From Nipponacmea schrenckii (taxonomy: Eukaryota; Mollusca; Gastropoda; Lottiidae), in assembly GCA_030562195.1 (NCBI GenBank), contig JAUJPP010000012.1, positions 5,518,001 through 5,582,000 on the forward strand: 64,000 nucleotides of DNA, given 5' to 3'. How positions within the stretch are numbered: position 1 is the first letter of the stretch; each line of letters starts with the position of its first letter. Under the pieces are notes generated by a model that searched no databases, was not told the DNA's origin, and saw nothing but the letters and a program-made list of their open reading frames with translations. The translations under genes were made by a program, and so were the position numbers. Below, one piece after another: positions 21,253-33,547 of this stretch.

Positions 21253-23585
21253 AAAAAATTATCTATCAAGCTATTTATAGAAACTCCGTCAGGATTTGAA
21301 AATAAATTACTGACTTATTCCAGCTGGTAATCCCATAATACGTTTAAGATATACATATAATTTTATATATAAATGGGTAAACATTTGGGCTTGCCTTGTG
21401 TAATGTTTCTTCCGACTATATAAGGTTTGGGTGATCCCTCTATTGATCGAAATTGCGAAAGTTAATAGAGAAGCGCGCCCTCCTTATGCAGTCTTTGGAA
21501 TATATAATAATAATTAAACTATTTTTGTTAGCAATAAACTGCTTTGTATTAATTTGAAATTTCATAATATATGAGGTCATGTCCTGTAGACTCTCTTTTG
21601 CTCCGTGCAAGCCTTATTATATAAAAAATCGATAAATTATGTCGAAAATGTTTACAGTAGTAAATATAATATTTTGCAAGGAGAGTAATTGAATCTACTA
21701 ATTTTGAGTGAATTTGATTGCGATAATATAATATTTGGGACAGTTTTCTTGCCATTCAATTTCAATTTTATGTAGAATATTTCTTGTGTGAACAAATATT
21801 ATAGAGTTTTAATATAAAGATTTTTATAAAATAAAGATTGGTTTGGTCCCATAACATATAGTTTATTTCTATCAATCATCAGGTTTCCAGTTTATAAACC
21901 TTTTGTCTAGATTTAGGGTTGTTAACTCTCAATTATTTTTTTGAATCAACATACGAGTTTAAAACCAAATCTCAGTCACCCCCAATTACTAAGAAGCAGT
22001 AAAAGTAAAAAATACAGGTTTGAAATTGTAAAATTTTCTTTATTGATTATATTTTTAAGGAAGAGAAAATTACCATTATCATCCATTATTGTATCTATTC
22101 TATAATTTATAGTTCAAATGTGTTCCGAAAAAAAAAGCAACGCAATTTTATTTTGGATAATCATATTGTTATCCCAATGTGTATCCTGTAAAAATCATAT
22201 ATCAAAATTTTTTTGTTTCAAATATTCGAGCACATCAATTTTTTTTTTATTTGCCAATCCCATACAGTTGCTAATGATGAAACAATGTCATAGTAGACAT
22301 ACAATTAGTTTCTTATAAGAAAACATCAAGATATAATAGTATAGAATAAAAGAATAATGCAGGTATTTCATACATAAATCATTATATATATTATTTCGTT
22401 TTTTATAACCACCAATCAATAAGTATTATAAATGTGTATATGTACAAAGAAAATCAATAAAATCAACAAGTGACATGGTGTCATGACATAATAATGAAGG
22501 GATGATTAGGCTCTGAGAGCATTGAATTTGAATAAAAACTAGATAGTACAGTAACAATCACCGGAATGAAATATTCAACCTTCAGTCATACACTTCTTTT
22601 CTGGAGTGTCAAATGTACAAGTTTCATAAAAATCTGTTAAGATTTTTAGCTCGTAAACACTCTACAAGCACCCGTTCCTGTAAAGTTAGCCGTTATGAAA
22701 ACGAAATACTTAGTACTCTTAGCCTGTTATAAAGACTAACAAAAGTCATACCGTGTCACGTACGGTACAAATGTTATCTTCTAAGAAGCCTGCTAAAAGC
22801 TAACAAAATACTATTGCTTACAAAGAATAGGAAAATTTTGACCAATCAAAATCAAATAATGCTACTTATGGGCGGGTCATTTGAAGTTTTGCATCTAATT
22901 AGATTAATTTAGTTTATTTTCGATAAATTCTAAAAAAAAATTATTTTCTTGATACTTTTAAGCCGTTAAGTAGAGATCAACACTAATATCGCTACTTATT
23001 TCATAATAATTATTTTGTGTTTTTCATAACAAAACCGTTTTTTTTTTTTTCGCCAAAACATGAACTCGCCCCAAGGTCAAGGTCACCAAATGGGGCAATT
23101 CGACCGTTTTTCTGGCTTTATACAGCCGATGATTCTGGAAAATTTATACATAATATGCTTTAAAGGGCAGGCTAGGCTATGTATTTATAGTATATTCTTC
23201 ACTGGAAATCACTCTGCTTTATCCTAAATCTGGAAGAAAATAATAATAGGCCGATTCTGTACCTGTATAGGTACGTTGAAAAACCACTTCTGGCATATAA
23301 TCAACGGATTGATAAATCCCAAAATTGCACCTGGATAACGGAGACAAGAAGACAAGACAGCGATATTCCATGCTGATTCAAGAACTGTGTAATGAGCATG
23401 GTGTATGTCCTATTATTTTCTTATCCATATATATCTATTAACGCATGTTCTAAAAAGTACTGGTAACGGAAGTAGGCAAAGATTACGTCATAGTACGGAT
23501 TGAATAAATTCCTGTCCATTGATTGGTCAGAGTTATTTGCGAGGTTTCTTCAAAACAAACCCTTTGTTTTGATTTTACCTGAGCG
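21253..23585. other. Intergenic, AT-rich; nothing supported
   Basis: A TATATAAGG word at about 21417 resembles a TATA box but no exon follows it convincingly. The frame at 22118-22318 is hydrophobic, Phe/Ile-rich and unsupported. A tandem nuclear-receptor-like AAGGTCAAGGTCA occurs near 23078. Confidence 0.4.
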
Positions 23586-23757
23586 ATGTTCTTGACATCT
23601 GAGCAGTGTCGTGCGCTGGAATACGCCGAAAAGGGACACAATTTGGTTATAATAGGTCAGGCTGGAACTGGAAGAGCTTTTTTTTTTTATTAAAGAATGT
23701 GTTAAAAAATTGTCAGAAAATTGTGGAAAACGTATCGCAATTACCGCCACCAGGCAC
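23586..23757 (+). pseudogene. PIF1-type helicase fragment (Walker A region)
   Basis: The frame from 23586 reads LTSEQCRALEYAEKGHNLVI then IGQAGTGR, the Walker A region of PIF1-family DNA helicases. A T-run causes a frameshift, and a second frame continues KECVKKLSENCGKRIAITA. Two lesions are visible: the P-loop Lys-Ser/Thr is replaced by Arg-Ala (GQAGTGRA), and the T10 tract breaks the frame. The piece stops where an inverted-repeat element starts (23751). PIF1-like genes are abundant in Helitrons and as multicopy families in invertebrates. Which source applies cannot be told from 55 codons. Confidence 0.65.
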
Positions 23758-24234
23758 CAGATTCTGATATTTTTAAATCTAAAACTGCCTAATAATTATT
23801 AGGTATCAAATAAGGACATTTACCATGCTAAAGTAGCCTCTTTGGACATTATTATTATTTTTTTTAATTCTGTGCCTGAATTTCCCGCATTATTTAATAC
23901 AATATTTATGACCAATCAAACAAAAGCAATTTAAACAACTGCGGAGAATGACGTCATCTTTGTTTATCTTCCGTACCCCATACTTTTATTTGGAGTAAGA
24001 ATTAATGTATTCCGATAAAATACGACATTTTATACTGTTGTTATCATGTAAAAGGTTTTTTTTTAGTTTAAGAAATATTTAACAATACTGTTTGAATGTC
24101 AAAGCATGTGAAAAACGGTATGAATTATGAAGGTATAACGAGAAACATCGCCGAGGATCAGCAAGTAATGTAAGAACAAGATGGCGCCTTAGGTACCTTT
24201 CTATTCTTAATACATATACGAATTTTTTTTTACG

Positions 24235-24272
<38 letters not shown>

Positions 24273-24288
24273 CAGAATCTGGTGCCTG
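23751..24288. mobile_element. MITE-like element with 18-bp perfect terminal inverted repeats
   Basis: Left end CAGGCACCAGATTCTGAT (23751-23768) and right end ATCAGAATCTGGTGCCTG (24271-24288) are exact inverses. The interior has no protein frame and ends in a T tract of more than 30. I cannot see a convincing target-site duplication, so the superfamily stays open. Confidence 0.75.
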
Positions 24289-25316
24289 TGTATTTCTCTT
24301 CGCGTGTCTATCTTTATTGTTCTTGTCGGTGTAGTGTGCCTAAAGTTATTGTCACTTTTGTAGTCACTATGCTTATTTACTCTCTAGTGCCGCCATCTTG
24401 TTTTATCTACCACTGTATCACTTCTGTATTTGTTAATTAGTCAGTATTCTTAATTATTCTAATAAAATCATTTGTTTTATGTTTCAAAATATGTATTTAC
24501 ATGTAATAGATGATATCTTGTCAGTTTCCTAGTTGAGGCATGGGTTCTTGATTTTATAAATTTAGTGTAAAGTATCACACTTGTCACATGTCGTGACCAG
24601 TCCATATGTTTTCCAGTACAGATTCAAATATAAGTACTGTGCATGTTTGTGCCAAGAAATTTTAAGCAATTTTAAGCAATTTCAAGCTTCAGTTTAAATA
24701 GAGAATTTGTTTGAAGAGATTTTCATATAAGGTGTGTAATTTTATTATCCTCATTGTTAGTGACGACCACAAATCGTCCCGAACCTGTTACCTTTTATTT
24801 GCACATGTTTCATTTCTAAATATAATTAAATATATTGGAAATGTATTGTTTTCTTTCTGTAAACTCTGGTGCGTGCAACACTAAAGTTTAAATGGTGGCT
24901 GGAGTGGGATTCTTTAGAATTAACATTAAAGGAAATTAGAAGAATAATTGTACATGATGAGTAGTTTAGAAGATTTAGAGCAGGCTGTGTCACAGTTAAG
25001 TTCGTCGTATGAAAGAGATGTCACTGCTCTGGAGAGAAGAATACAGCAGTACAGAAATACAAGATTGAATGTTTCTCCTGCAAGTGATATTGAATTTGCT
25101 TCTACTGCTTCAAGGGGGCCATTTACCCCTACATTATTTTCAGAAACAGAAAGTACACCATTATGTACACCGAGTAGCAATCAAAGTATATTTGGTACTA
25201 AAGTAAATCATAGAGCAACCTCAACTCCCGCTTTTGGATTTGATCCTACTCCAACATTTAGTAGACCAGCTTGTACTCGAATTGAGGACGCTGAAGCCAG
25301 TAGTACATGATTGACA
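24288..25316 (+). mobile_element. Possible LTR-retrotransposon remnant with gag-like start
   Basis: A block starting TGT just after the MITE and ending ..GCAACA at 24880 carries AATAAA (24461-24466) and could be an LTR. It is followed by TGGTGGCTGGAGTGGGATTC (24893), a primer-binding-site-like stretch, and a frame from ATG 24954 to 25310 (118 residues). That frame opens MMSSLEDLEQAVSQLSSSYE, then has a coiled-coil-like ALERRIQQY and a Ser/Thr/Pro-rich rest. This matches the look of gag N-termini in Ty3-type elements. Nothing of protease, RT or integrase follows, and no second LTR is seen. A cellular gene exon is a less likely alternative. Confidence 0.4.
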
Positions 25317-26679
25317 CAATCGGACCATCATTTTGTAATTTCGTTTTTTGACCGGATAGCATTGAAATTTTTGATGCACACACAATTTGAGCAACTGAGC
25401 AATTGAAATACTTGAAAAAATATTTTTGACTAAACCACAGGTGTTACATGGATGCTGTAGGTATGATTAAACTACAAAAACATATTTCCAAATATATTAA
25501 GGTTTGCTGTATTCAAAGTTTGTAAATGCGTTTAAAAACCCTGGTGCCAAAATTCTGACTATGTTACTATAAGTGACCATGTTGGATTTTATTTTCTGGA
25601 CAGGACATTGTTATATTTTAACTACATTGTCATTGTGTTCTTTCAAAAAAAGTAATAATCATCTTTTGACATCCCGGTATAGAATAATTTCATGGGTGTC
25701 AATGTGTTTGAGAATAGATTTAATTGGATTGAGATGAAACTTGCTTCAGACTAGTCAATTACAAGACCTATTTGTTGATATTAGATAAAAGTTTGTTTCA
25801 GTATCCAACTATTCAAAGGCAATATTGAGACATGGATACTCTGTGACATGCTGTGATATGTCCATCAATTTTTGTACTTTTTCTACACTCTTTAGACAAG
25901 AATTTGGGTCGATTTTGAACATAGAATAATATAAATCATGGGTGACCTCTTGAATACTTGTGTATACCATATTTGGTCATTTTTACCTCTTGAAAGCTTG
26001 TAAAAGCACAAATTTTGGGATCTAAACCTCACATTTCTATCTCAATAGTAAACATCCAAAAATCATGAATAAAATGTACCATAATCACTCAGATTAAAAG
26101 CCTCCTAAACAAGTATATACAAGGTTTCAATCTTCTCTTTTCTATGGATGAAAACAACAAAAACCTGTACCATGTACAATGATACAAGTGAATAAGTTAT
26201 TATACATGGTTTAAATCATCAAGGAACAAAAACCTTGTATAACATTAAAGAAATTATATAATCAATTAGATTTGGACCAGAAACGCATACAAACAGATGT
26301 TTTTTTAGAGTAAAATTAAGTTTGCATCATATAATATCGTTTAAGGTGGTCACTCAAGTTATGTTGGTCTCGATCCATACCGAAAAGTCAATTTATTCCC
26401 ACCTTTAGTTATGTTAATTCATTAACAAAATATAGATTGATCATTGGCCATTGGTAATTGGCTGTAACAGTCATGAACTGTCATTCAAATTTTGACCAAA
26501 CTAAGTATGCAACTTAACTATGTACATATTGATTGGATCTCAAATGAGTTTTTTTATTATTGCCCCTGAAATAGGTAAAATATGTATATATTTCGTGTTA
26601 ACAAAATAGAGTATTATTTCAGTTGACATTTTACAAATTTTACTACCTTTGAGTAAAAATGAAATACAATGAGAAAGTT
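25317..26679. other. Intergenic; nothing recognised
   Basis: No coding or repeat signal I can support. Confidence 0.4.
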
Positions 26680-27182
26680 TTTTTAAAGGAGACCAGGCTT
26701 TATTTGCTTCGGACAATCATCCGATAGCCTCAAACACATGAAATCTTTTGGTTAGCTAATCAGAAATAGTCTACAGAGCTTACCTTTGAAATTTGAGCCT
26801 TCAAATCCATGTGTATCCATAATTATCCGTGTTTGAAAAATCATAATGTCCTAAGAAATTACGAACGTCCCGCCAGATTGGAAAACGGTTCGTCTTGATA
26901 ATCAAAGAGTTATCCTTCCCGTCGTGCAATAGCGGTCATCTATATAAACAGACTACAACGCATTTTTCAATTGTAGACTTTGTCAACAGGACACACAATT
27001 TTCAGACTGACTGGAGACCAGCCGCGTACAGCACGAAAAAAAAATGAAAAGTGAAATTTTTTGTTTGAGGTATATTTCAAGGTATTTTGCGATTTTCTTA
27101 GAGCTTGAGTATTTCTGAGGAATGTTTAAATGTAACAAAGGCCCAAAACGACCCCTAAAAATCAAGCCTGGGCCTCTTTAAA
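26680..27182. mobile_element. MITE-like element with imperfect terminal inverted repeats
   Basis: Left end TTTTTTTAAAGGAGACCAGG + CTTTA and right end CAAGCCTGGGCCTCTTTAAA + CT are imperfect inverses (TTTAAAGRGRCCAGGCTT). The element is about 500 bp with no coding content. Confidence 0.6.
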
Positions 27183-27895
27183 CTATGGGCATACATTGTT
27201 AACACAAGATTACAAGATAAAATATATTCCCTACTTTTGTTTTTTATAGACACTAAAAATAATTTGGATCAGACAAAGAGAGATACCTTCTTGAAGATGT
27301 TATTGGAGAAAATAGTGACAGTTTCATAATAATGAAAAGATAACATAAAGGTATCATTACTATGTACAATTGTATTGTATTTTGATAAATTTATGTTTAT
27401 GAATTTAAATCCATCTTCATATTTTTACTTTCCTGCTCACGTCTTGATATACTTTTGCCATAAACCCAGATGAGCTGTCCTGATGAGCATTATGCTTTTA
27501 TCATATTAAGGTGTTTTGCCAATTTTAAACATATTGTTTTTATTACAGGCAAAGAGAATCAACAACACAACAATATGTTGTTGAGAGAAAATTAGTTTAG
27601 TGAGATGATATGTGATTTTTGTTTGTTTGCTTCTTCAACAAAACAAAGGTAAGTTTGGTTACTGACAAGAAATTCAGTCACATGGATTGTTGAATTGCTC
27701 TACATGTAGTAGCCTCTGATTAGACAAAACCAACTTATTGCAGTGGCATCAGATGCTCTTGTAACAATCAAAAACTTTATATTTGCTGCCTCTATCTTTA
27801 TTTCATATATAAAGATGTTTTTCACCCCAAAACTGATACTTGTTAGGTACTTATTATAAAGTTCAGTCTCAAAGCAATTGACTCTTTTTTTGTTT
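27183..27895. other. Intergenic; nothing recognised
   Basis: AT-rich, no supported gene. Confidence 0.4.
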
Positions 27896-28113
27896 TATCA
27901 AACAATATTTATTTATTGAGATTGGGAAACAGGCTAGGCCTATATAAATCCCTCTCTCTAAATAAGAAATCAATTACATAAAATGCATTTCAAACAAAAC
28001 TATATACATATGTACATAAAATTATTACAAGTAAATATAGCTTAATAATATGATAAAAAGTTAAATTCGATAAAAATTATTCCAACCTTGAAAAGTGATA
28101 AAAGTAAAGGAAG

Positions 28114-30090
28114 TTAAAAGCGTTTTGATGATTCAAGATATTTGTGTACTTGAGTGACTATTTTTATGTTTGTCTCTAAGGAGACCTCATTGGACCCAAA
28201 TAGGAGGGTTAAAACATTTATATGTCGTGGCTCTAAGTGATGTATGGTTAAATTCCGAATGTTGGCATAAAGAGGGCAGTGCAGTAGAAAGTGGTCTGGA
28301 TCTTCAAATGAATGTCCACATGTGCAGACAGGGCTATCCCGAAGGTGACGAAGAAAAAGATGACCATTAAGATCTGAGCATTTTAGTCTTAATTTACCGT
28401 GTAAAATTTGATTTTTGCGTTTACCTAAATAGTAATAAGTAGGTACAGAAACATCATGATGGCCGAGTTGTGTTTTAAAAGATGAAAATGAAGGAAGATT
28501 TCTTGTGTGAATTTCAAGTTTGTTCCATTCACGGATTGACGAAGAAGGTATGAATGATTTGGAAAATAAGCCTGTTTTAAAAGGATACTCTTGATGGTTT
28601 TCTGCGTTTCTCAAACTATAAATATGTGTTTTAGTTGGTATAAGATCTGATAAATATTTTGGCGTGAGATTATTGACAATTTTGTACATGAGATAAAGTT
28701 TGTGACGCTTGCGCCTCTCCGTCAATGGAACAAACCCGGTTTCAGTGTAAATGTCATTGTGGCTGGTGCTCTTCACTCCCCCACAGATAGTGCGGAGTGC
28801 GTCTAATTGAAACTGTTCAAGTTTGGTTGATAGTTCTTGGCTACACCCGTCCCATATTATATCACAGTAGTCAAAGTGGGGTAAAATAAAGGAGGTGTAT
28901 ATTGTTTTAAGAGATTTTCTGTTCAGTCGATAGTTTAATGATCTTAAGCAGGATGTAAGTAGGGAGATTTTGTTACATAAATTGTTTATATGGGTATTCC
29001 ATTTGCAATTTTGTTGAAAATATAGGCCTAAATGCTTGTGGTATGGTACCTCCTTTATTTTAACCCCATCAAGGAACAAATCGTTAGTATTTGTTACTGT
29101 TTTATTTGAGAGTGTGAGTGTTTCTGTTTTTTGGGGATTGAAGGACACAAGCCATTTTTTTGACCATTCACTTATGCTTTTTAAGTCTCTTTTGAGGACA
29201 GCCGTATCTGCAGCAGGGTTTGAAACTCTTATATAGATGGAAGTATCATCAGCAAACAGACGTACATTTGAGTTTAAACCATCGACGATATCATTTATAT
29301 ATAATAAGAAAAGCAGTGGTCCCAGAACAGATCCCTGAGGGACACCAGCTTGAATGGTCCTGGAATCAGAGCAGGCACCACAAACTTGAACCCTTTGTTG
29401 TCTATTTGATAGATAGTTTTTAAACCAGTTAAGTAGTCCTCCCCGGATTCCAGCACCATTCAGCTTGTGTCAGAGTCCAGCGTGCCAGACTCTGTCAAAA
29501 GCTTTACTGATATCACAGAAACTGCTCTGGTGTATGTACCTTGATCTATGGCTTGACAGAAGAAATGGTTAATATCTATTAGTTGGAAAATCACCCTGTA
29601 CAAAACCGCTTTGCAGTGAGGTTAGTACGGAGTGCTCCCTGAAGAAGTTATAGACTCGCTTGTAAACAATTTTTTCAAAAACTTTGATTATAATACTGAG
29701 GAGGGATACTGGTCTATAGTTTCCACAATCGTTTTTTGATTCCTTTTTGTGAATTGCTGTAATATTTGCAAATTTCCATATACTGGGAACATATTCATTC
29801 TGAAGAGATAAGTTGAATAGTGAACAGAGCGGATTGTTGATTTCATTTACGATAGTCTTCAGAAGTTTGCATCTAATTTTGTCAGGACCATTTGATTTTG
29901 AGGTGTCTAAACTCATTATGACATTTTTAACTTCTTCAGGGGTTGGTACGATTTCTGTTAGCGAGTATGTATTTTGGTGTATTGCAGGGAGGGGGTGGTT
30001 AGTATCGTCAAGTTGAGATTGCTGTATAAAGAAGTCATTTAGTGTATTTGCTTTATCTATTGGATCAAAAAGTGTTTTGTTATTTACCAC
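28114..30090 (-). pseudogene. LINE reverse transcriptase and C-terminal domain
   Basis: 30090-29569 reads the RT fingers (SNGPDKI, NYRPVSLLSIIIKVFEKIVY, LQSGF) and is shifted out of frame near 29570. The next stretch still shows DISKAFDRVW (palm A) in another frame. From about 29430 down to 28114 one frame is intact: AGVPQGSVLGPLL, FADDTSIYI (YxDD equivalent), the KHLGLYF thumb block, the YTSFILPHFDYCDIIWDG block and a closing CTCGHSFEDPDHFLLHCPLY zinc knuckle. The long intact C-terminal half indicates a fairly recent copy. Confidence 0.85.
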
Positions 30091-30541
30091 AAGAGGCGGT
30101 AGTTCATTAGTTCCAAAAACCGCGTTGTTTCACAAATGAGTTGACAAGACGCCACCATGCTTTTGTACCTGATGTTTTACTATCATTGATTTTGTCATCC
30201 ATTTTTTATGTGAATTCTTTCTTGCATTTTCGTATGAGATCAATATATTTATTTCTGATGTTTCTAAACTTTTGCAAATTTTCTTCACTATCAGTTTTCT
30301 TCGCTTTTTTATGGTATCGTGATTTTTGTCGTTTAAGTTTCCGAATTTGTGTATTCATCCAGGGTTTGTCGTTAGGTCTTATTGTAATAATTTTATTTGG
30401 AATATTATTTTGTGCTATTCTTATCAACTCACTTGTAAAACGCATGCAAGAGGTTTCAACATCGTGTTCATCAAGGAAATCGTACCAATTCGTGTGCCTT
30501 ACATCAGTTTGTAGCCCTGTGATGTTCATGTCGTCATATTT

Positions 30542-31573
30542 CTAAATTAGTCGTTTGTGAGCTAAGTTGGTTGAGAGTTGAAATGAAAGATGACAGTATA
30601 TGGCGCATTGGTCACTGCAAAAGTTATCTAGAACTCCAGAATGTTTTATAAAATTTGGTGAGTTTGTCAAGATTAAATCTATTAGAGAGTTGTTCCCAGG
30701 TCCCTGATATCGTGTTGGTTCTTTTATAAGTTGGTGTAGGTCATATATTATCATGGCGTTATGAATGAAAGATTTTTTTTTAGTTTTGAAATCAATGTTA
30801 AAGTCCCCAAATATAAAACATTTATCGATATCATCTTGTAAAGCTGAAGAAATAGAAGAGAGTATTTTATTATTTACATCTAATTTAGATTGCGGCGGTC
30901 TGTAAAAGTTTCCGAGCAGAAATTTATTGTTGTTCACATTTATTTCTAGCCACATACATTCAATACTATCATCTTCCAAATCACTACGCCTCGTGAACAT
31001 CACAGAGTCCCTAACATAGGCAAGGACCCCACCACCGTGACTAGCTCTATCTTTTCGAATAGGTGGATAGTAGGAATTAAGGGTGAGGGATTTGGTGCTT
31101 ATTCTTCTGTCGAGCCATGTTTCACCGAGTACTATGATATCGTATGAGCATAATTCAGTATATACTATGTCAATCTTTTTTCTGAGACTTCTTACATTCA
31201 AATATGCTATGGATAAGTTATTAATAGGGCCAGGATTTTGTTCTATGTCGCTAGGAAATAGGATGAGGAGATCGATCAGGTAAGTATAAAATGAAACACA
31301 AACACAGGGACCAACATCCGTTGGTCCATAATTGAAATATATTTCAAATTTACAATTGTTGGGTTCTAACGTTTGAGAAAAGTTTATGATGTATGATATA
31401 TAGAATTGAATATTGGTATTACTATGAGATACTGCAATGGGTTTTACTTTTTCAAGGTTAGAATAATTCTCACTACATGTAAGATATATACAATTAGCTA
31501 GAACATGTAAACATAAGCGTTTTTTTACACTAACACAAACATAGGCTTTAATATGATATATACATATGTACAC
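30542..31573 (-). pseudogene. LINE ORF2, 2A-like motif and AP endonuclease domain
   Basis: Residues 109-116 are DIEQNPGP (31249-31226), matching the 2A ribosome-skipping consensus D-(V/I)-E-x-N-P-G-P, here preceded by a hydrophobic LLILF stretch. The endonuclease follows directly: LNVRSL, the LGETWL block with its catalytic Glu, FYRPP, GDFN and SLIDLILTN. The final conserved Ser-Asp-His motif reads SDQ, so the catalytic His is Gln in this copy. The frame ends at a stop codon and continues in the same frame to 30206, with a KPW..RKLKRQKSRYHKKAKK basic linker typical of the region between endonuclease and RT. Confidence 0.85.
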
Positions 31574-31744
31574 ATTTTCTACATAAGTTTGCAGTATGTA
31601 GATAAGTATGGTGGTTATATCAGTGTCAGAGTTTTCACTTATGCTAGGAATTTTTTGCTACTTAAGAAGATAAAATGTTCTTTTCCTTATATGTAATTTA
31701 AATTGTAAGACTCTAAGCTTTTAGCATATACTATTAAATCATTT

Positions 31745-33503
31745 TAACTTAATAATTTAACTTATATCAGAAATTAATTCAGGTAAGTTTTGTAAATTAA
31801 ACAGATCAAAATCTTAAATCAATATAGAGTTGACTTATATCAGAAATTAATTTAGGTGAGTTTGGTAAATTAAACAGATCAAAATCTTAAATCAATAAAG
31901 AATTGAATTATATCAGAAATTAATTTAGGTAAGTTTGGTAAATTAAACAGATCAGAATCTTAAATCAATATAGAATTGAATTATATCAGAAATTAATTCA
32001 GGTAAGTTTAGTAAATTAAACAGATCAAAATCTTAAATCAATATAGAATTGACTTATATCAGAAATTAATTCAGATGAATTTGATAAATAAAACTGATCA
32101 GAATCTTAAATCAATATAGAATTGACTTATATCAGAAATTTATTCAGGTGAATTTGGTAAATTAAACAGATCAAAATCTTAAATCAATATAGAATTGACT
32201 TATATCAGAAATTAATTTAGGTGAGATTGGTAAATTAAACAGATCAAAATCTTAAATCAATATAGAATTGAATTATATCAGAAATTAATTTAGATGAGTT
32301 TGGTAAATTAAACAGATCAAAATCTTAAATCAATATAGAATTGAATTATATCAGAAATTAATTCAGAAATTCAGATGAATTTGATAAATTAAACTGATCA
32401 GAATACTAAATCAATATAGAATTGACTTATATCAGAAATTTATTCAGGTGAGTTTGGTAAATTAAACAGATCAAAATCTTAATACAATAATAGAGTTGAC
32501 TTATATCAGAAATTAATTCAGGTAAGTTTGGTAAATTAAACAGATCAAAATCTTAAATCAATATAGAATTGACTTATATCAGAAATTAATTTAGGTGAGT
32601 TTGGTAAATTAAACAGATCAAAATCTTAAATCAATATAGAATTGACTTATATCAGAAATTAATTCAGGTGAGTTTGGTAAATTAAACAGATCAAAATCTT
32701 AAATCAATATAGAATTGAATTATATCAGAAATTAATTCAGGTAAGTTTGGTAAATTAAACAGATCAAAATTTTAAATCAATAAAGAATTGAATTTTATCA
32801 GAAATTAATTTAGGTGAGTTTGGTAAATTAAACAGATCAAAATCTTAAATCAATATAGAATTAAACTTATATCAAAAATTTAAAGTTTAGGTGAGTTTGG
32901 TAAATTAAACAGATCAAAATCTTAAATCAATATAGAATTGAATTATATCAGAAATTTATTCAGGTGAGTTTGGTAAATTAAACAGATCAAAATCTTAAAT
33001 CAATATAGAATTGAATTATATCAGAAATTAATTCTGGTAAGTTTAGTAAATTAAACAGATCAAAATCTTAAATCAATATAGAATTGACTGATATCAGAAA
33101 TTAATTCAGATGAATTTGATAAATTAAACTGATCAGAATCTTAAATCAATATAGAATTGACTTATATCAGAAATTTATTCAGGTGAGTTTGGTAAATTAA
33201 ACAGATCAAAATCTTAAATCAATATAGAATTGACTTATATCAGAAATTAATTTAGGTGAGATTGGTAAATTAAACAGATCAAAATCTTAAATCAATATAG
33301 AATTGAATTATATCAGAAATTAATTTAGATGAGTTTGGTAAATTAAAAAGATCAAAATCTTAAATCAATATAGAATTGAATTATATCAGAAATTAATTCA
33401 GATGAATTTGATAAATTAAACTGATCAGAATCTTAAATCAATATAGAATTGACTTATATCAGAAATTTATTCAGGTGAGTTTGGTAAATTAAACAGATCA
33501 AAA

Positions 33504-33508
<5 letters not shown>
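31745..33508. repeat. 73-bp satellite array, ~24 copies
   Basis: The unit GAATTGACTTATATCAGAAA + TTAATTCAGGTGAGTTTGG.. is 73 bp and repeats in register from about 31745. Variants include one copy with a duplicated ATTCAGAA (about 32360) and one reading CTTAATACAATAATAGAG (32479-32496). It is very AT-rich with no coding content. It sits immediately beyond the 5' side of the LINE. Confidence 0.95.

Positions 33509-33547
<39 letters not shown>

Larger units (their letters stand above)
27896..31640 (-). mobile_element. Nearly full-length APE-type LINE, disabled
   Basis: Read on the minus strand, the order is: 5' leader and 2A-like motif, endonuclease (31573-30542), linker region (30529-30206), RT fingers (30090-29569), RT palm and thumb with C-terminal zinc knuckle (about 29430-28114), then an AT-rich 3' region ending TAAATATTGTTTGATA near 27896. 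That 3' terminus resembles those of the LINE ends at 46944 and 49232. Lesions include one in-frame stop at 30544, frameshifts near 30140 and 29570, and a broken palm start. A CR1/L2-like affiliation is suggested by domain order and the lack of a long poly(A) tail, but is not proven. Confidence 0.85.

Noticed and set aside
21415..21425. TATATAAGG promoter candidate
   Set aside because: No exon or start codon with support follows within several hundred bases.
22118..22318. Hydrophobic 66-residue frame that might be a signal or membrane peptide
   Set aside because: AT-rich codons give Phe/Ile by chance; no neighbours or homology signal.
31745..33508. Direct-repeat array resembling a CRISPR
   Set aside because: The unit is a contiguous 73-bp satellite with no spacers, in a eukaryotic genome.
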